DNA from: a bacterium
GTDB taxonomy: Bacteria; Armatimonadota; Zipacnadia; Zipacnadales; UBA11051
NCBI GenBank assembly: GCA_021372615.1
Contig: JAJFUB010000026.1
Coordinates: forward strand, 29,714-93,713
Length of the DNA stretch: 64,000 nt
Reading direction: 5' to 3'
A program made the translations under genes and the position numbers. This document shows, one piece after another, positions 41,640 to 50,126 of the stretch. The notes below the pieces were generated by a model, which ran no database searches, was not told the origin of the DNA, and saw only the letters and a program-made list of their open reading frames with translations. Positions within the stretch are counted from its first letter, which is position 1. Each line of letters begins with the position of its first letter.

Positions 41640-42809
41640 ATGATCAAGGTAGTCATCTCTGAGGTGAACCCGGGGACGGCGGAAGGCCTGCGCAGTGAGC
41701 TGATCAACCAGGTCAGCGGCCAGGAGCAGGTCGAGGTGGTAGGCTATGCGCGCGATGGCCTCGAGGTCGCGCAGCTAGCTGCACAGCTCCGCCCCGATCT
41801 GCTGTTCATCGACGAGAGCATGCCGGGCCTGGACGGATACGAGGCCTGTCGGCTGGCTACGGCTGCCGCCCCGGACTCGGTCTGCGTGGTCCTATGCGAC
41901 GGCGACCTGCATACTGCCACCGAGAAGGGCATGCGGGCGGGGGCGCGCGCGGTTATCAAGCGCGACACCCCGGCGGCGAGCCTGGGGCAGCTTGTCACGC
42001 AGTTGGCCCAACTGCGCAAGGTCAAGCAGTCAGACGAGTACGCCATCGTGACCGATCCGGCGCGGCTGCCGGTGACCGTGGCCATCACCTCCGCCAAGGG
42101 CGGGGTCGGCAAGACTACTATCGCTGCGAACCTGGCCGTACTCTTTGCCAGGCGTTTCCCCGGTCAGGTGGTGTTGGTGGATTTCTACGGCCAGTTCGGC
42201 GATGTGGCCCTGGCCCTGGACCTGCGGCCGGAGAACAACATCGGCGACCTGGTCAACTACGGCGCGCTGGACCCGGACCTGGTGGAGACCCATCTGGCCA
42301 AGCACGAGACGGGCCTGCGGGTGCTCGCGGGGGTGGGCAAGGGCCAGTCACAGGTCCTTACCTCGATTGATGTGCCGCACCTGGCCGAGTTGTGCGGCCT
42401 GTTGCGCCTGAAGTACCGCTTTGTATTCTTCGACATGCCGCCCGTGCTCTGGACCGCCAGCACCTATATCATGTCGCGCTGCAACGAGATCGTGATCGTC
42501 AGCAACACCATCGACCTGGCGACTCTACGCGACACGACGGCGCTGCTGGAGGCCATCATGGCCACGCACATTCCCAAGGAGCGGATCCATCTGCTGGCCA
42601 ACCGGGTGTCGCGCGGGAACCAGTTCACGGTGCGGGACCTTGAGGAGGCGACAGGTTTCCAGGTCGTGTCGCAACTGCCCGACGATCCGCAGACGGCGAT
42701 GGGATCGTACAACGAGGGCAAACCCTTTGTGCTCACCAGCCCGAACGCGCCGGTGACACAAGCGCTGCAGAAGCTGATGGCGCGCTTGCTGGAGGGTGTG
42801 GCCGTCTAG
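41640..42809 (+). CDS. cpaE: CpaE/TadZ: receiver-like domain plus ParA-type ATPase
   Basis: A 389-residue localisation ATPase. Residues 1-125 are receiver-like and keep the phospho-acceptor position Asp58 (LLFIDESMPGLDG). Residues 145-389 form a MinD/ParA ATPase with a deviant Walker A (SAKGGVGKTTIAANL, 151-165) and KYRFVFFDMPP as Walker B. TadZ places the pilus machine in the cell. Many TadZ receiver domains are degenerate; this one keeps the Asp but not the full acidic cluster. Confidence 0.9.
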   Translation: MIKVVISEVNPGTAEGLRSELINQVSGQEQVEVVGYARDGLEVAQLAAQLRPDLLFIDESMPGLDGYEACRLATAAAPDSVCVVLCDGDLHTATEKGMRAGARAVIKRDTPAASLGQLVTQLAQLRKVKQSDEYAIVTDPARLPVTVAITSAKGGVGKTTIAANLAVLFARRFPGQVVLVDFYGQFGDVALALDLRPENNIGDLVNYGALDPDLVETHLAKHETGLRVLAGVGKGQSQVLTSIDVPHLAELCGLLRLKYRFVFFDMPPVLWTASTYIMSRCNEIVIVSNTIDLATLRDTTALLEAIMATHIPKERIHLLANRVSRGNQFTVRDLEEATGFQVVSQLPDDPQTAMGSYNEGKPFVLTSPNAPVTQALQKLMARLLEGVAV

Positions 42810-42871
42810 CCGTAGGGCCGGTACCACCGGCTGTGGCATCCGGGGACGTACATCCTGCCGACAAGCTGTAG

Positions 42872-44212
42872 GTGTTTACCTTGCCCAAACCGCCACTCGA
42901 TGTCATTCGCGAAACGGCCGCCGCCCTGGGCATCTCTGCGACTGAGGCGGAGATCCTCGACGACCTGAAGCTGCTGGTCCATCAGCGGCTGCTGACGGAG
43001 ACGGACTTCCGCCTGCTGCAGACGATGGGCCAGGAGGACCTGGTCGAGCAGATCCGCTTCCTGACGCAACTGGTGGGGGAGGAGCGCAACCTCTCGCTGT
43101 CCGCCCGAGCCAAGGAGCAGGTCCAGGCCGAGGTACTCAATGAGGTCATGGGCTACGGCCCCATCCAGACCCTCCTGGACGACCCCTCCATCTCCGAGGT
43201 CATGATCAACGGTCCGGAGAGCATCTACGTGGAGCGCAGCGGCAAGCTCCATCGGGTGGGCAAGCGCTTCGTGGATGACGCGCACGTCATGCGCATCATC
43301 GAGAAGATCATTGCCCCCCTCGGCCGCCGCCTCGATGAGTCCATGCCGATGGTGGACGCACGCCTCCCCGACGGCTCCCGTGTTAACGCCATCATCCCTC
43401 CTATCTCGATCAACGGACCGTGCGTCACGATCCGCAAGTTCTCCGTGGAGCCCCTCAAGCCCCGCGACCTGGTGAACTTCGGCACGATGTCCGAGTCCAT
43501 GGCCCGGTTCCTGGAAGCCTGCGTTACCGCGCGCCTGAACATCATGGTCTCTGGGGGCACCGGCTCGGGCAAGACGACGACGCTCAACGTCCTGTCCGGC
43601 TTCATCCCCCACGACGAACGCATCGTGACGATCGAGGACGCGGCCGAGTTGCGGCTCCAGCAGGAGCATGTCATTACGCTGGAGAGTCGGCCGCCCAATC
43701 TGGAAGGCAAGGGGGAGATCACGATCCGGCACTTGGTCCGTAACGCCCTGCGCATGCGCCCGGAACGGATCGTGGTCGGTGAGTGCCGCGGCGCCGAGGC
43801 CCTGGACATGCTGCAGGCGATGAACACCGGGCATGACGGGTCGCTTAGCACCGTCCACTCCAACAGCCCGCGTGATACCCTATCCCGCCTGGAAACCATG
43901 GTGCTCATGGCAGGCATGGCACTGCCCACGCACGCCATCCGTGAGCAGGTGTCCTCGGCCCTGGACCTGATCGTTCACCAGGAGCGCCTGCGCGACGGCT
44001 CCCGCCGCGTCACGCATGTCACCGAAGTGCAGCGCATGGAGATGGAGGAGATCGTCCTCCAGGACATCTTCGTCTTCAAGCGGCACGGCTTTGACAAGGA
44101 AGGCCGCATCATCGGTGAGCACACACCGCGCGGCATCCGGCCGCTCTTCATGGAGAAGCTGGAGGCCGAGGGGCTGCAGTTGGGGGCCGAGATCTTCGAG
44201 CCGAACCGTTAG
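42872..44212 (+). CDS. cpaF: Tad pilus ATPase CpaF/TadA
   Basis: A 446-residue secretion ATPase that powers pilus assembly. Family motifs: [20 protein letters not shown], Walker A in [17 protein letters not shown], Asp box [13 protein letters not shown], Walker [21 protein letters not shown] and the His box [14 protein letters not shown]. The GTG at 42872 is listed; a TTG at 42881, 6 nt after AGGTG, may be the real start. A hairpin (GCCGGT/ACCGGC, about 42817) lies between cpaE and this gene. Confidence 0.93.
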   Translation: MFTLPKPPLDVIRETAAALGISATEAEILDDLKLLVHQRLLTETDFRLLQTMGQEDLVEQIRFLTQLVGEERNLSLSARAKEQVQAEVLNEVMGYGPIQTLLDDPSISEVMINGPESIYVERSGKLHRVGKRFVDDAHVMRIIEKIIAPLGRRLDESMPMVDARLPDGSRVNAIIPPISINGPCVTIRKFSVEPLKPRDLVNFGTMSESMARFLEACVTARLNIMVSGGTGSGKTTTLNVLSGFIPHDERIVTIEDAAELRLQQEHVITLESRPPNLEGKGEITIRHLVRNALRMRPERIVVGECRGAEALDMLQAMNTGHDGSLSTVHSNSPRDTLSRLETMVLMAGMALPTHAIREQVSSALDLIVHQERLRDGSRRVTHVTEVQRMEMEEIVLQDIFVFKRHGFDKEGRIIGEHTPRGIRPLFMEKLEAEGLQLGAEIFEPNR

Positions 44213-44266
44213 GCGCGGACGGCGGGCGGCACGGATCGCCACACGGTACCGCAAGGAGTGTTGGCC

Positions 44267-45238
44267 GTGAACGTAACCACCATCATCATGGTTGTGCTGG
44301 CCTTCGCGGGGGTCTCGGGCGGCATGATGGTGCTGTTCACCGCCATGCTGTCGGCCAGCAACGCCCGTACGCGCCGGTTGCAGGAACTCAAGGAGGGCCG
44401 GCCCCAGATGGCGACCGGGTCCTCCACACGGCGCAAGAAGGCGAAGGTGCCCGACCCGGCCCCCCTGCTCACCGGCATCCTGCAGCGCAGCGAGATAGGG
44501 CGGAGGCTGCAGGCCGAACTGTTGCGCGGCGGTCTGCTGCTGCGCCCCTCCGAGTTCCTCATCATCACGGCCATCTGCGCCGTGACCGGCTTCGTCGTGG
44601 GCTGGCAGTTGGGGAATCACTGGGCCTTCGGCGTCGGCCTGGCCGGCCTGGGGGCCTTCGCGCCGCACATGCACATGAAGTCCAAGCAGGGCCAGCGCCA
44701 GCGCCGTATCAGCAACCAGCTCCCTGATGCGCTGGACCTGCTCGCTTCGTCGCTGCGTTCGGGACACTCGTTCCTGCGTGGTCTGCAGGTCGTGGTGACG
44801 CAGATGGCGCCACCGATCACGGAGGAATTCGAGCGCGCCATTGACGAGGTCCGCCTGGGGCAAACGCTTGAGAACGCCTTGCAGCACATTGTGGAGCGCA
44901 CGGCCAACTACGATCTGGAGCTGGTCATCTCCGCCGTCCAGACCCAACTCTCGATCGGTGGTAACCTGGCCGAGATCATGGACAACATCTCCTCGATGAT
45001 CCGCGAGCGCGTGCGTCTCGCGGGCGAGATTGCCGCGGCGACGGCGGAGGGTCGTCTCTCGGCCGGCATTCTGGGCGGGATGCCGTTCGGGATGGCCTTC
45101 CTCATCAACGTCGTCAGCCCCGGCTACATCTCGCCGCTGTTCCATAGCACCCTGGGGCTGATGCTTTTGGGTGTGGCTGGTGGGATGATGCTCACCGGCG
45201 TTCTGATCATCAAGAAGATGCTCGAGATAGACCTGTAG
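44267..45238 (+). CDS. tadB: Tad inner-membrane platform protein TadB
   Basis: A 323-residue T2SSF-domain membrane protein. The N-terminal span is IIMVVLAFAGVSGGMMVLFT. The T2SSF core is RISNQLPDALDLLASSLRSG followed by HSFLRGLQVVV. Two C-terminal spans (GILGGMPFGMAFLINVVSP and LGLMLLGVAGGMMLTGVLI) complete it. The GTG at 44267 is chosen because AAGGAG lies 8 bases before it; a GTG at 44258 overlaps that site. It forms the base of the pilus with TadC. Confidence 0.9.
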   Translation: MNVTTIIMVVLAFAGVSGGMMVLFTAMLSASNARTRRLQELKEGRPQMATGSSTRRKKAKVPDPAPLLTGILQRSEIGRRLQAELLRGGLLLRPSEFLIITAICAVTGFVVGWQLGNHWAFGVGLAGLGAFAPHMHMKSKQGQRQRRISNQLPDALDLLASSLRSGHSFLRGLQVVVTQMAPPITEEFERAIDEVRLGQTLENALQHIVERTANYDLELVISAVQTQLSIGGNLAEIMDNISSMIRERVRLAGEIAAATAEGRLSAGILGGMPFGMAFLINVVSPGYISPLFHSTLGLMLLGVAGGMMLTGVLIIKKMLEIDL

Positions 45239-45256
45239 GGAATGTGACGACAAACC

Positions 45257-46207
45257 ATGGTTACCGCCATCGTCGTTGTCATCATGCTCTTCGTCTGCAT
45301 TGCGGCGCTCATCTTCGGGCTGACGACCAGCACCCGTCAGCAGCGCATCACCCAGCGCATCGAGGAGCTGCAGTCCGCCCGGCCCGTGTCCGAGATGTCG
45401 CAGTCGGTCGTGTCGCGCCAGTTGCAGATGCCCTTCTATGACCGGGTGCTCAAGCCGGTCGTGAAGAGTGCGAATCGGGTTCTGCTGAGCGTGGCGCCCC
45501 AGGGCATGATCGAGACGGTCCGTAAGAACCTCAATGCCGCCGGCAACCCCCCCGGGATGAGCGAGCCGCTCTTCTTGTTGCTGCGGAGCGCCGGGATGCT
45601 CTTCGGGGTCGGGATAGGTGTCTTCTTCTACACGCGCGTCCTGGCCGATGCCCAGCCGATGATGCGCATGCTCATCCCACTACTGCTCCTGTTCATGGCC
45701 AGCATGATGCCGGACTACCTGCTCGGGAGCCGCATCAAGACCCGCCAGACGGCGATCCGCAAGGCTCTGCCCGACACCCTGGACTTGCTGGTCGTCAGCG
45801 CCGAAGCGGGCATGGGCCTCGACGGCGCGCTGGCAGAGGTCGTCTTGCGCAAGGAAGGCCCGCTGGTGGACGAGTTCGAGCGCGCTCTGCTCGAGATCCG
45901 GCTGGGGAAGCGGCGCCGTGAGGCGTGGCAGGACATGGCTGACCGCGCGCAGGTGGAGGAGCTGACGGCGCTGGTGGCCGCCCTCTACCAGGCGGAGGAG
46001 CTGGGCGTGAGCATCGCCAAGGCCTTGCGCGCCCATTCCGATGCCCTCCGCAGCAAGCGCTCGATGAAGATCCGGGAGCAGGCCGCCGTGCTCGGCACCA
46101 AGCTTCTGTTCCCGCTCATCTTCTGCATTTTCCCAGCCCTTTTCGTGATCATCATGGGGCCTGGCATCCTGAGCATGAAGGATGTCTTCGGCGCGATGGG
46201 AAAGTAG
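45257..46207 (+). CDS. tadC: Tad inner-membrane platform protein TadC
   Basis: A 316-residue T2SSF-domain membrane protein. The first span is IVVVIMLFVCIAALIFGLTT. The core motif AIRKALPDTLDLLVVSAEAG, then MGLDGALAEVV is diagnostic. The last span is LLFPLIFCIFPALFVIIMGP. It follows tadB by 18 bp. It pairs with TadB to form the platform that CpaF drives. Confidence 0.9.
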   Translation: MVTAIVVVIMLFVCIAALIFGLTTSTRQQRITQRIEELQSARPVSEMSQSVVSRQLQMPFYDRVLKPVVKSANRVLLSVAPQGMIETVRKNLNAAGNPPGMSEPLFLLLRSAGMLFGVGIGVFFYTRVLADAQPMMRMLIPLLLLFMASMMPDYLLGSRIKTRQTAIRKALPDTLDLLVVSAEAGMGLDGALAEVVLRKEGPLVDEFERALLEIRLGKRRREAWQDMADRAQVEELTALVAALYQAEELGVSIAKALRAHSDALRSKRSMKIREQAAVLGTKLLFPLIFCIFPALFVIIMGPGILSMKDVFGAMGK

Positions 46208-46310
46208 TATCGGTTGTCTACCCGGAAACTGACCATGGCTGGCGAGATGGCCATGTGTGCACCACGGACCACGCTGTTAGTTCGAGTCCCGAAGAAAGGG
46301 GTGCCGACGC

Positions 46311-47009
46311 ATGAGTATGCAGCAGCCCCTCGTGTTGGTGGTTGATGACGAGCCTGCGGTGCGCGACGTAGTCTGCGAGAAGCTGGGGCATCACAGCTTC
46401 AAGGCCATCAGCGCCGCCAACGGCAAGGAGGCGTTCAAGCTGATCGAGGAGGCCAGCCCGGACTTGATCCTCCTCGACCTGCGCCTGCCGGACATTGACG
46501 GCATGACCATCTGCCAGCAGATTCGGCGCAAGTCCCGCGTGCCCATCATCATGCTGACGGCCATGGGGGAAGAGGTCAACCGCATCGTCGGCCTCGAACT
46601 GGGCGCTGACGACTACATCACCAAGCCGTGCAGCCTCGATGAGCTGGTCGCGCGGGTGAAGGCCGTGCTGCGCCGCAGCGGACCCGGCGTCGGGCTGCCG
46701 GAGACTGAGGGCAAGCTCAAGGTGGGCGGACTGGAGATCAACTCCGAGGCCGCCGAAGTGATTGTGGACGGCACACCCCTGAGCCTGACGAAGACGGAGT
46801 TCACGCTGCTGCGCACGCTGGCCGAGCGGCCCGGCAAGGTCTTCAGCCGCGAGGAGCTGCTGCGCGCGGTGTGGGGGTATGACCAGTACGACACGCACCT
46901 GGTCGAGGTGCATGTGGCGAACCTGCGGAGCAAGATCGAGCGCGATCCGCGCCGGCCAGAACGAGTCCGGACCGTCCGCGCCTTTGGCTACAAGCTCTGC
47001 GCCGTCTAG
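46311..47009 (+). CDS. OmpR-family response regulator
   Basis: A 232-residue response regulator. The receiver domain has Asp12/Asp13, phospho-acceptor Asp56 (DLILLDLRLPDIDG), and Lys in DDYITKPCS. The C-terminal winged helix shows LSLTKTEFTLLRTLAERPGK, then VHVANLRSKIERDP. No histidine kinase is adjacent in the window, so the partner lies elsewhere. It is 103 bp after tadC, within co-transcription distance, and may control the tad locus. A GAAAGGGG site precedes the ATG. Confidence 0.92.
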   Translation: MSMQQPLVLVVDDEPAVRDVVCEKLGHHSFKAISAANGKEAFKLIEEASPDLILLDLRLPDIDGMTICQQIRRKSRVPIIMLTAMGEEVNRIVGLELGADDYITKPCSLDELVARVKAVLRRSGPGVGLPETEGKLKVGGLEINSEAAEVIVDGTPLSLTKTEFTLLRTLAERPGKVFSREELLRAVWGYDQYDTHLVEVHVANLRSKIERDPRRPERVRTVRAFGYKLCAV

Positions 47010-47035
47010 CGCCGGCGGCGCGCATGGTAGAACGC

Positions 47036-47062
47036 CACGACAGGCCCGCCGGGCCTGTCGTG
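47036..47062. terminator. Perfect 12-bp hairpin between convergent genes
   Basis: CACGACAGGCCC (47036-47047), loop GCC, and GGGCCTGTCGTG (47051-47062), followed by AGTGTTTCC. It lies between the stop of the response regulator and the stop of the convergent thioredoxin-like gene. It closes the tad locus, probably in both directions. Confidence 0.75.
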
Positions 47063-47090
47063 AGTGTTTCCCCTTGACGGCTCTGGGCCG

Positions 47091-47702
47091 CTAGAGCTGG
47101 CTCTTGGCCACCGCCGCCACCGGCGGCTTCTTGCCCTTCTCCTGCAGCGCCTGGTTGACGGCCCGGTATACATCGCTCAGCTTGTACTTGTCGCCGACGG
47201 GCCCGCGGAACGATACCAGTGCCTTCCCGCCGTTCTTGATGACCTCGTTCTCCACCTTCCCGTTGATCACCAGGCCCGCCTCGCACCCGATGTTCAAGCG
47301 GTCGGACCGGTCGGTCACCTTCGGGTCAGTCATGGAGAGCCACTCGACCCGCACCAGATTGCCGTAGACGCTCTGGATCTCCTTGAGGGCTATGCTGGCC
47401 TGGTGGCACGAGTTGGCGTTGTTGACGAAGATCTCCACCTTGACCGGCGCCTTCGCGGGCCCGCTGCTGGGCGGCAGCTTGAAGGCCTCGTTCTGAGCGC
47501 CCTGGCCGGAGTGCCCGGAGGCGTCGCCCTTGGCTGCCGCGGCAGCCATCTCGGCCTGCTGCCGGACCTTTTCGACCTCCTTGGCGCGCGCTTTGGCCTG
47601 CTGCTGGCGCATGTCGGCGACAGTGTTCATCCCCAGGACCACCAGCAGCAGTGCAGCGATTGTCAGCGGGACCTGCAGCTTCCTCAAGGCGACGCTCCTC
47701 AT
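47091..47702 (-). CDS. Membrane-anchored thioredoxin-like protein
   Basis: A 203-residue protein. A single N-terminal anchor (VPLTIAALLLVVLGMNTVAD) leads to a coiled, charged linker (MRQQQAKARAKEVEKVRQQA). Residues about 87-195 resemble a thioredoxin fold: VKVEIFVNNANSCHQASIAL, then RVEWLSMTDPKV and GCEAGLVING. The CxxC motif is missing; there is one Cys at the usual redox position (NSCHQA) and one later. A metal- or persulfide-binding role is possible. The start MRSVALRK at 47702 is chosen because it directly precedes the anchor; the ribosome binding site is weak. It is 35 bp after the sugar nucleotidyltransferase gene. Confidence 0.6.
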   Translation of the reverse strand: MRSVALRKLQVPLTIAALLLVVLGMNTVADMRQQQAKARAKEVEKVRQQAEMAAAAAKGDASGHSGQGAQNEAFKLPPSSGPAKAPVKVEIFVNNANSCHQASIALKEIQSVYGNLVRVEWLSMTDPKVTDRSDRLNIGCEAGLVINGKVENEVIKNGGKALVSFRGPVGDKYKLSDVYRAVNQALQEKGKKPPVAAVAKSQL

Positions 47703-47737
47703 CTTCCGGTGTGTGTTGACGCCTGTCCTGACGGCCC

Positions 47738-48484
47738 CTACTCGCTCTGCCCCGGGTGGGGCAGGAACTCGCTGGCCCAGGCGATCTGGCTGGCGCGGTG
47801 CAGGCTCTCGGGCGTGCCGGCGTCCGACCAGTTGCCCGCGAAGACATCGTACCGCAGGCGTCCCTCCTGCAGGTAGATGTTGTTCACATCTGTGATCTCG
47901 TACTGCCCGCGCTCGGACAGCTGCAGCGTGGGCAGTATCTCCCACAGGCGTCGGTCGTACGTGTACACACCCATCACTGCATACTGCGAGGGCGGGTCGG
48001 CGGGCTTCTCCACCAGCCGACTGATGTTCCCCTGTTCGTCGAAAGCCGGGACACCGAAGCGTTCGGGGTCAGGTACCTCGGTCAGCAGGATGCGCGCGCC
48101 GCCGCCCTGCTGCCGGAAGTTGTCCACAAAGGGTCGCAGGCTCGAGTCTACGACGTTGTCGCCCAACATGACCAGGCAGTCGTCGTCGTCCACGAACGCC
48201 TGCGCCAGACGTAAGGCATCGGCAATCCCGCGGGGCGCAAACTGGTAGGCATAGTATAGCGTCTTGAGCCCAAACTCGCTGCCATCATGCAGCAGCTCCA
48301 GGAAAGCTCCCGGGCTGTTGCCGCCGGTTATCAGGATGACCTCTGCGATGCCGGCCTCGCACAGGGCGTGCAGCGGGTAGTACACCATCGGGAAGCGGCC
48401 CACGGGAAGCAGGTGCTTGTTGGTCACCCGTGTCATCGGGGCCAATCGCGTCCCCAGCCCGCCGACCAGTATCACGCCCTTCAT
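47738..48484 (-). CDS. Sugar-phosphate nucleotidyltransferase (RmlA-like)
   Basis: A 248-residue nucleotidyltransferase. The N-terminal signature MKGVILVGGLGTRLAPMTRV, then TNKHLLPVGRFPMVYYPL is the RmlA-type nucleotide-binding loop. LVMLGDNVVDSSL supplies the metal-binding Asp, and AGNWSDAGTPESL is the C-terminal substrate region. It makes NDP-sugars, typically dTDP-glucose, for cell-surface polysaccharides. It is shorter than RmlA (about 290), more like archaeal and Clostridia types. The start at 48484 has GGAGG. No other rml genes are in the window. Confidence 0.88.
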   Translation of the reverse strand: MKGVILVGGLGTRLAPMTRVTNKHLLPVGRFPMVYYPLHALCEAGIAEVILITGGNSPGAFLELLHDGSEFGLKTLYYAYQFAPRGIADALRLAQAFVDDDDCLVMLGDNVVDSSLRPFVDNFRQQGGGARILLTEVPDPERFGVPAFDEQGNISRLVEKPADPPSQYAVMGVYTYDRRLWEILPTLQLSERGQYEITDVNNIYLQEGRLRYDVFAGNWSDAGTPESLHRASQIAWASEFLPHPGQSE

Positions 48485-48650
48485 GTCATCCTCCCGTTGG
48501 TCAATCGCTGCTCTCAAGAACGCTCTGGCCCCCGGCCGGGTTTCCACCGCAGGCACCGTGTCGAGGGCCCGGAGCTACCACGGGAAGTGTGCCCCTTTCC
48601 GGGACCTGTCGTCAACAGAAAGAAATCGCCTCAGTCGGGCACAAGGGGTC

Positions 48651-48701
48651 TTGACACGGTCCCGCAGAAGTATATAATGGTTATGTAAGTAAACGTTTAC
48701 T
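48651..48701 (+). promoter_or_regulatory. Promoter and perfect-palindrome operator of the TetR-Hcp operon
   Basis: TTGACA (48651-48656), a 16-bp spacer and TATAAT (48673-48678) are both perfect boxes. AGTAAACGTTTACT (48688-48701) is a perfect 14-bp palindrome placed over the expected transcription start. The TetR gene starts at 48723. Autorepression of the whole operon by TetR is the simplest reading. Confidence 0.8.
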
Positions 48702-48722
48702 CACACGTGCCCAGAGTCAGCT

Positions 48723-49298
48723 ATGGAACACACCCGACACCACAGTAAGCGAGATGAACTGACTACCGCCGCCCTCCGTCTCTTCGCGGAGAAGGGGATT
48801 CGCGGCACCTCCGTGCGCGACATCGCCGATGCGGCCGGTGTCACCGAGGGCGCGCTGTACCGCCACTTCCCCGGCAAGGGTCCCCTCGCCCAGTCGCTCT
48901 TCGCCGAGTGTGCCCGCATGTTGTACGAGCACCTCGACGCGGCCGTGAGTGACGCCAGCGACCCCGCCGCGCAGCTCTGCGGCCTGGTCCGCGGGTTCCT
49001 GGGCTTCGCCGAGATGCGGCCGGAAGCGTACGAGTACGTCATGGCGCGCCATCACGAGAGTGTCGGGGAGCTGCCGCCGGACCAGCCACTGCCCAAGGAC
49101 GTCTTCGTGCGGGTCATTGAGCAGGGGATCGCGGCAGGGCGGTTGCGCCGCCTTGATCCCCACCTGGGCGCCGCCATGATGATCGGGCTCCTGATGCGCA
49201 CGGTCTTCTTCATGCAGCGGAAGCTCGTTGACCTGCCGGCGGAGGATGTCCAGGCCGAGGTCTGCGGCGCGGTACAACGCATCTTCCTCACCCGGTAG
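48723..49298 (+). CDS. TetR/AcrR family transcriptional regulator
   Basis: A 191-residue repressor. The N-terminal HTH is LTTAALRLFAEKGIRGTSVR, then DIADAAGVTEGALYRHFPGK. The C-terminal ligand domain is helical and not diagnostic. It is the first gene of an operon with ferredoxin, DsrE-like and hcp genes. A perfect palindromic operator lies 22 bp before its start. A signal linked to nitrosative or redox stress would fit the neighbours; this is inference. Confidence 0.92.
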   Translation: MEHTRHHSKRDELTTAALRLFAEKGIRGTSVRDIADAAGVTEGALYRHFPGKGPLAQSLFAECARMLYEHLDAAVSDASDPAAQLCGLVRGFLGFAEMRPEAYEYVMARHHESVGELPPDQPLPKDVFVRVIEQGIAAGRLRRLDPHLGAAMMIGLLMRTVFFMQRKLVDLPAEDVQAEVCGAVQRIFLTR

Positions 49299-49321
49299 GG
49301 GAGAGGAGAAGGGAGTCTGGG

Positions 49322-49705
49322 ATGGCCAGGATCACACGGAAGATCGTGAAGATTGACGAGGAGAAGTGCAACGGCTGCGGCGCCTGCGTCACACCGTGCG
49401 CCGAGGGCGCCATCGAGCTGGCGGACGGCAAGGCGAGGGTCCTCAAGGAACAACTATGCGACGGTGCCGGCTTCTGCCTGGGCGTATGCCCCACCGGCGC
49501 CCTGCAGATCGAGGAGCGCGAGGCCGAGGCGTTCGACCCGCAGGCCGCCCACGAGCAGATGGCCGCCCGTGCCGAGCAGATCATCAACGAGCAGTGCTTT
49601 CGCTGCGGCAGCGACGAGCGTTCGGCCGTGCTCTTCCCCTGCCGCTACCAGGGCCGGAGCCAGTGGGTCTGCGTCCGCTGCCTGCCGCCGCTCATCCACG
49701 GCTAA
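49322..49705 (+). CDS. 4Fe-4S ferredoxin-type protein
   Basis: A 127-residue iron-sulfur protein. The first site is CNGCGACVTPCAEGAI, a full four-Cys motif. The second is CDGAGFCLGVCPTGAL, where the second Cys is replaced by Ala, leaving three in the standard positions; this CDGxGxC form is normal for this family. The C-terminal part has more cysteines in a zinc-ribbon-like pair (CFRCGSDERS, then CVRCLPPLIHG). It is probably the electron donor for Hcp, replacing Hcr. It starts 24 bp after tetR. Confidence 0.88.
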   Translation: MARITRKIVKIDEEKCNGCGACVTPCAEGAIELADGKARVLKEQLCDGAGFCLGVCPTGALQIEEREAEAFDPQAAHEQMAARAEQIINEQCFRCGSDERSAVLFPCRYQGRSQWVCVRCLPPLIHG

Positions 49706-49729
49706 CCGCCGCAGCCAACAGGAAGGGGT

Positions 49730-50062
49730 ATGACCATGAGGCAAGTTGCGTACATCATCAAGGGCACGGCGACACAGGAGCTGGTCGGTGGGTGTCTGCT
49801 CAACACCGTCGCCGCCGGCATCCATGGCCGCCACGTCACGGCCCTGCACTTCTGCGAAGACGGGGTCTACTTCCTGCTCCGCGGCACCGAGAGTGCCGCG
49901 AAGATTGAGCGGGCGATCCGCGAGCAGGGCGTGAAGGTGACGGTCTGCGAGTGCTCCCAGGAGGCCCGCGACATGACCGACAAGATGATTGATGGGGTCA
50001 CGATCGGCCACTTCGCCGACTTCTACGAAGCCGCCGGCGAGGCCGATGTCGTGGCTATCTAG
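49730..50062 (+). CDS. DsrE/F-like sulfur-relay protein
   Basis: A 110-residue protein of DsrE-like fold: [40 protein letters not shown] and [14 protein letters not shown]. Several Cys are present (Cys22 region, FCED, VCECS). DsrE-like proteins carry persulfides or bind small ligands. Similar genes accompany hcp and ferredoxin in anaerobes. A second ATG six bases later is possible. The exact role is unknown. Confidence 0.65.
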   Translation: MTMRQVAYIIKGTATQELVGGCLLNTVAAGIHGRHVTALHFCEDGVYFLLRGTESAAKIERAIREQGVKVTVCECSQEARDMTDKMIDGVTIGHFADFYEAAGEADVVAI

Positions 50063-50126
50063 CTGGGACACCTGGCGGGGCGCTGGCCGCCGCCTCAAGA
50101 CACCTCCCACGAAAGGGGTTAGGACC

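Noticed and set aside
46262..46296. tRNA-like text GTTCGAGTCCC before the response regulator gene
   Set aside because: The flanking bases do not form a T-stem, and no acceptor or anticodon arms could be paired.
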